Shown here: piece by piece, positions 5,580-7,082 of the stretch | Position numbering within the stretch: the stretch's first letter is position 1 | How the letters are laid out: every line of letters starts with the position of its first letter | DNA from: an uncultured Lachnospiraceae bacterium | Lineage (GTDB): Bacteria > Bacillota > Clostridia > Lachnospirales > Lachnospiraceae | Direction of reading: 5' to 3' | Assembly: GCA_902803745.1 (NCBI GenBank) | Contig: CADCRB010000033.1 | Span: 1 to 7,082 of the forward strand | DNA: 7,082 nt | Notes under the pieces: generated by a model | The model's input: the letters and a program-made list of their open reading frames with translations, nothing else | Told to the model about the DNA's origin: nothing | The model's database searches: none | Translations under genes and position numbers: made by a program

Positions 5580-5608
5580 ATAATAACAATCCAAAGCAAT
5601 AAAGTCAA
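5580..5608 (-). promoter_or_regulatory. Promoter of the rplU operon
   Basis: On the minus strand, TTGACT (5603-5608), a 17 bp spacer and TATTAT (5580-5585) make a strong sigma-A promoter. It lies between the radical SAM stop (5637) and rplU, so the ribosome-assembly operon can be transcribed independently of the gene before it. No other convincing promoter is seen inside the operon. Confidence 0.82.
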
Positions 5609-5636
5609 GCAGCAAATACGGTCAGAACCTGCTCAG

Positions 5637-6650
5637 TCAATCACAGATATCCGCCGACATCCCGGCGCGTTTCAGTATATCCTTAAAGTGATCTATCTGG
5701 GGACGGACACGATGCGTAGAATAGATCGGAAAGTGTTCCTGCAGCTCCTCAGGTGTCCCGTCATGGATAGTTACCGTATTGGCCCCGGCCATAAGGCCCA
5801 GATATTGCCCATCAGGTATCATCTTTTCAAGAGAGCTGGTAGTCGGCATCAGTCTGTCCGGATTCATTATCCGCATAACAGCCATCATATTGAGGGTTGT
5901 ATTACCGTCTCCTGCGGGTTCACCGGCAAAATCGGAATTCTCGGCAGGAACAAAAATAGTTGTGCTGTTCATTCCAAGCGGAAGCTTATGGACCAGCTTC
6001 AGATCTGATACCAGATCCTGCATAGTCTGCTTTGGAAGGCCTACGATATTGCCTGATCCAACCCTGTAGCCAATGTCATTCAGATCATGTATGCATCTCA
6101 AACGGTTGCTTAAGTCATCATTAGGCTTGCAGTACTTAAAAAGCTCCTCATTTGATGCTTCAAACTTAAGCACAAAATCCGAAGCCCCTGCATCATACAG
6201 TCTTTGATACTGATCTCTTGTCATATCTCCCATACAGAGAATGATCCTGAGGTCATTATGTTTTTCCTTTATTTTGCCTATGGCATTTATAACCTCCTGT
6301 ATGAAAGGCTCGCTGGGATTTTCACCTGACTGAAGGAGTATTACTCTTCGTCCCTTTTCATACAGATAATCCATAAGCATTTCCATCTGGGCGGAATTCA
6401 GTGTATAGTTAAGCTTCTGATCCTTGCCGCCAATTGAGCAATACCGGCACTTCTGCCTGCATATATTGGAGATCTCTATCACGCTTCTGGACTGGGCTCT
6501 GTCATCGGGAAAAAATCTGTGTCTTCGCTCACGCGCTACCAGAAAAAGCTCCTTTTGTGCATCATCTTTAAGTTGAAGCGCCTCGGAGAGCACTTCATCC
6601 GAATACTCACCGGCCTCCAGTGCCGAAACTGTTTTATTTGAAATGATCAT
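5637..6650 (-). CDS. Radical SAM enzyme of the BioB/HydE/PylB group, function unknown
   Basis: The 337-residue protein has the radical SAM iron-sulfur motif Cys64-x3-Cys68-x2-Cys71 (CRQKCRYC). Other segments recall HydE: LLQSGENP (105-112), VLKFEASNEEL with Glu164 (160-170), Arg183 (SNRLRC), GYRVGSGNIVGLPKQT (194-209) and AGANTVTIHDGTPEEL near the C-terminus (288-303). Such enzymes split S-adenosylmethionine to a 5'-deoxyadenosyl radical. HydE matures the [FeFe]-hydrogenase cofactor, PylB makes a pyrrolysine precursor and HmdB serves Fe-hydrogenase cofactor synthesis. None of their partner genes (hydF, hydG, pylC/D) lies in the window. The only Cys near the C-terminus is Cys336, so no accessory cluster is likely. 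The ATG lacks a clear Shine-Dalgarno, but an in-frame TAG lies just upstream. It has its own promoter. Substrate cannot be assigned. Confidence 0.88.
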   Translation of the reverse strand: MIISNKTVSALEAGEYSDEVLSEALQLKDDAQKELFLVARERRHRFFPDDRAQSRSVIEISNICRQKCRYCSIGGKDQKLNYTLNSAQMEMLMDYLYEKGRRVILLQSGENPSEPFIQEVINAIGKIKEKHNDLRIILCMGDMTRDQYQRLYDAGASDFVLKFEASNEELFKYCKPNDDLSNRLRCIHDLNDIGYRVGSGNIVGLPKQTMQDLVSDLKLVHKLPLGMNSTTIFVPAENSDFAGEPAGDGNTTLNMMAVMRIMNPDRLMPTTSSLEKMIPDGQYLGLMAGANTVTIHDGTPEELQEHFPIYSTHRVRPQIDHFKDILKRAGMSADICD

Positions 6651-6692
6651 TGTATTACCAATCTAAGTCCTATATATATTATTAACTGTTGC

Positions 6693-6721
6693 AGTTTATC
6701 AGATAGATATATGTATGTCAA
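6693..6721 (-). promoter_or_regulatory. Promoter of the radical SAM gene
   Basis: On the minus strand, a perfect TTGACA (6716-6721), a 17 bp spacer and TAAACT (6693-6698), with TG at the extended -10 position, predict a start near 6686 and a leader of about 36 nt. The -35 hexamer overlaps the U-rich tail of the preceding terminator. Confidence 0.72.
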
Positions 6722-6744
6722 AGAAACCGCCGGAATAGTCCGGC
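6719..6744 (-). terminator. Intrinsic terminator after the lipid kinase gene
   Basis: On the minus strand, GCCGGA (6739-6744) pairs with TCCGGC (6729-6734) around a CTAT loop, followed by GGTTTCTTTG. The GC-rich 6 bp stem with a tetraloop and U-rich tail, 6 nt after the lipid kinase stop, makes a compact terminator. The tail is interrupted (TTTCTTT), so some read-through into the radical SAM gene is possible. Confidence 0.7.
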
Positions 6745-6750
6745 CTGCAT

Positions 6751-7082
6751 TCATTTGCTTATTATGATACTTGCCGCACGGGGTAAGACACAGATCTTTG
6801 TATCAGCATGATCACCTCCATACTCTCCGTCAACTGCCCAGGATACCGGGACTTCAGACCGGAAAGAAACCCTGTCAGCCTGAGCCAGACAGATATGGGG
6901 ATTATCGGGATTGCCGGTCGCAAGAGAAGTAAGGATGGAGTTAATATCAGCAAGATTCTTTGGTGAACGGATCAAAAGAAGCTCCATGCTCCCGTCATCA
7001 AGCTTCACATCAGCGTTGCCTAAAAGCATCATCCCACCTATTGAAACAGAATTGCATACGGCGCCGAAAAGGAATTCCCCCT
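6751..7082 (-). CDS. Diacylglycerol kinase family lipid kinase (DgkB/YegS type), C-terminal part
   Basis: The frame is open to the window edge and shows about 110 residues, the C-terminal part of a protein that is normally near 300 residues long. Before the first internal ATG pair (7030-7032) the frame continues upstream as FLFGAVCNSVSIGG, so the ATG is not the true start and the gene is cut by the window. The visible part is the beta-sandwich lobe of the family: NSVSIGGMMLLGNADVKLDDG, MELLLIRSPKNL, then VSWAVDGEYGGD and ICVLPRAASIII. The W-x-x-DGE pattern is typical of bacterial lipid kinases, which phosphorylate diacylglycerol or related lipids with ATP and feed them back into phospholipid synthesis. 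The ATP-binding GGDGT motif lies outside the window, so the substrate is unknown. Confidence 0.85.
   Translation of the reverse strand, partial: GEFLFGAVCNSVSIGGMMLLGNADVKLDDGSMELLLIRSPKNLADINSILTSLATGNPDNPHICLAQADRVSFRSEVPVSWAVDGEYGGDHADTKICVLPRAASIIISK

Noticed and set aside
5635..5640. A second TTGACT as an alternative -35 for the rplU operon
   Set aside because: No -10-like hexamer lies 16-18 bp downstream; it overlaps the radical SAM stop codon and is probably chance.
5312..6069. Plus-strand open frames opposite rplU, its leader and the radical SAM gene
   Set aside because: They cross the rplU promoter and leader and read antisense to well-supported proteins, with no recognisable domain.
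6762..6953. A 63-codon minus-strand frame inside the lipid kinase gene
   Set aside because: It is out of frame with the lipid kinase reading frame, which shows family motifs through to its stop.
7030..7032. ATG here as the start of a small complete gene
   Set aside because: The frame stays open to the window edge with lipid-kinase-like sequence (NSVSIGG), so this ATG is internal to a longer gene.
1..7082. CRISPR array, mobile element, tRNA or defence system
   Set aside because: I saw no regularly spaced repeats, transposase or integrase frames, inverted terminal repeats or tRNA-like folds; the window is filled by conserved housekeeping genes.

Overview
The window reads as a chromosomal housekeeping segment from a low-to-moderate GC Firmicute of the class Clostridia, most likely a Lachnospiraceae-type organism. 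The lineage is inferred from gene order, from a Bacillus-type LexA (about 204 residues, with cleavage and catalytic residues at the usual positions), from strong AGGAGG ribosome binding sites and from an L27 protein with the cleavable N-terminal extension seen in Firmicutes. I see no insertion sequence, CRISPR array, tRNA, rRNA or phage gene, and no gene-free stretch longer than about 300 bases.

Layout, left to right. (1) Positions 34-1233 hold an SOS module: lexA on the minus strand and, divergent from it, a short membrane-anchored LysM protein of the YneA cell-division-inhibitor type on the plus strand. The roughly 200 bp between them contain four imperfect LexA operators, a near-perfect sigma-A promoter for the LysM gene with one operator inside its spacer, and a likely extended -10 promoter for lexA. 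(2) Positions 1259-5493, all on the minus strand and therefore read right to left, form the ribosome-assembly operon rplU-prp-rpmA-obgE-yhbY-nadD-yqeK-rsfS. A promoter with a 17 bp spacer and a hairpin-bearing leader precede rplU. Genes are 31 nt apart or closer, apart from a 99 nt gap with a strong hairpin between rpmA and obgE. (3) Positions 5637-6650, minus strand, encode a radical SAM enzyme of the BioB/HydE/PylB group with its own promoter. (4) Positions 6751-7082, minus strand, hold the C-terminal part of a diacylglycerol-kinase-type lipid kinase cut by the window edge, followed by an intrinsic terminator whose U-rich tail overlaps the -35 box of the radical SAM promoter.

How the parts work together. 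The operon couples two large-subunit proteins (L21, L27) with the protease that matures L27 (Prp), the 50S assembly GTPase Obg, a CRM-domain pre-50S factor (YhbY) and the 50S silencing factor RsfS. NadD (NAD synthesis) and YqeK (Ap4A hydrolase) lie between them, linked by a 4-nt stop/start overlap. The SOS pair is a separate unit: DNA damage would cause LexA self-cleavage and release both lexA and the division inhibitor.

I found no clearly new system. The observations most worth a second look are the four-operator SOS region, the orphan HydE-like radical SAM enzyme, the missing Shine-Dalgarno of prp between two strongly initiated ribosomal genes, the HNQH active-site variant in NadD, and an in-frame duplicated stop context after rpmA.
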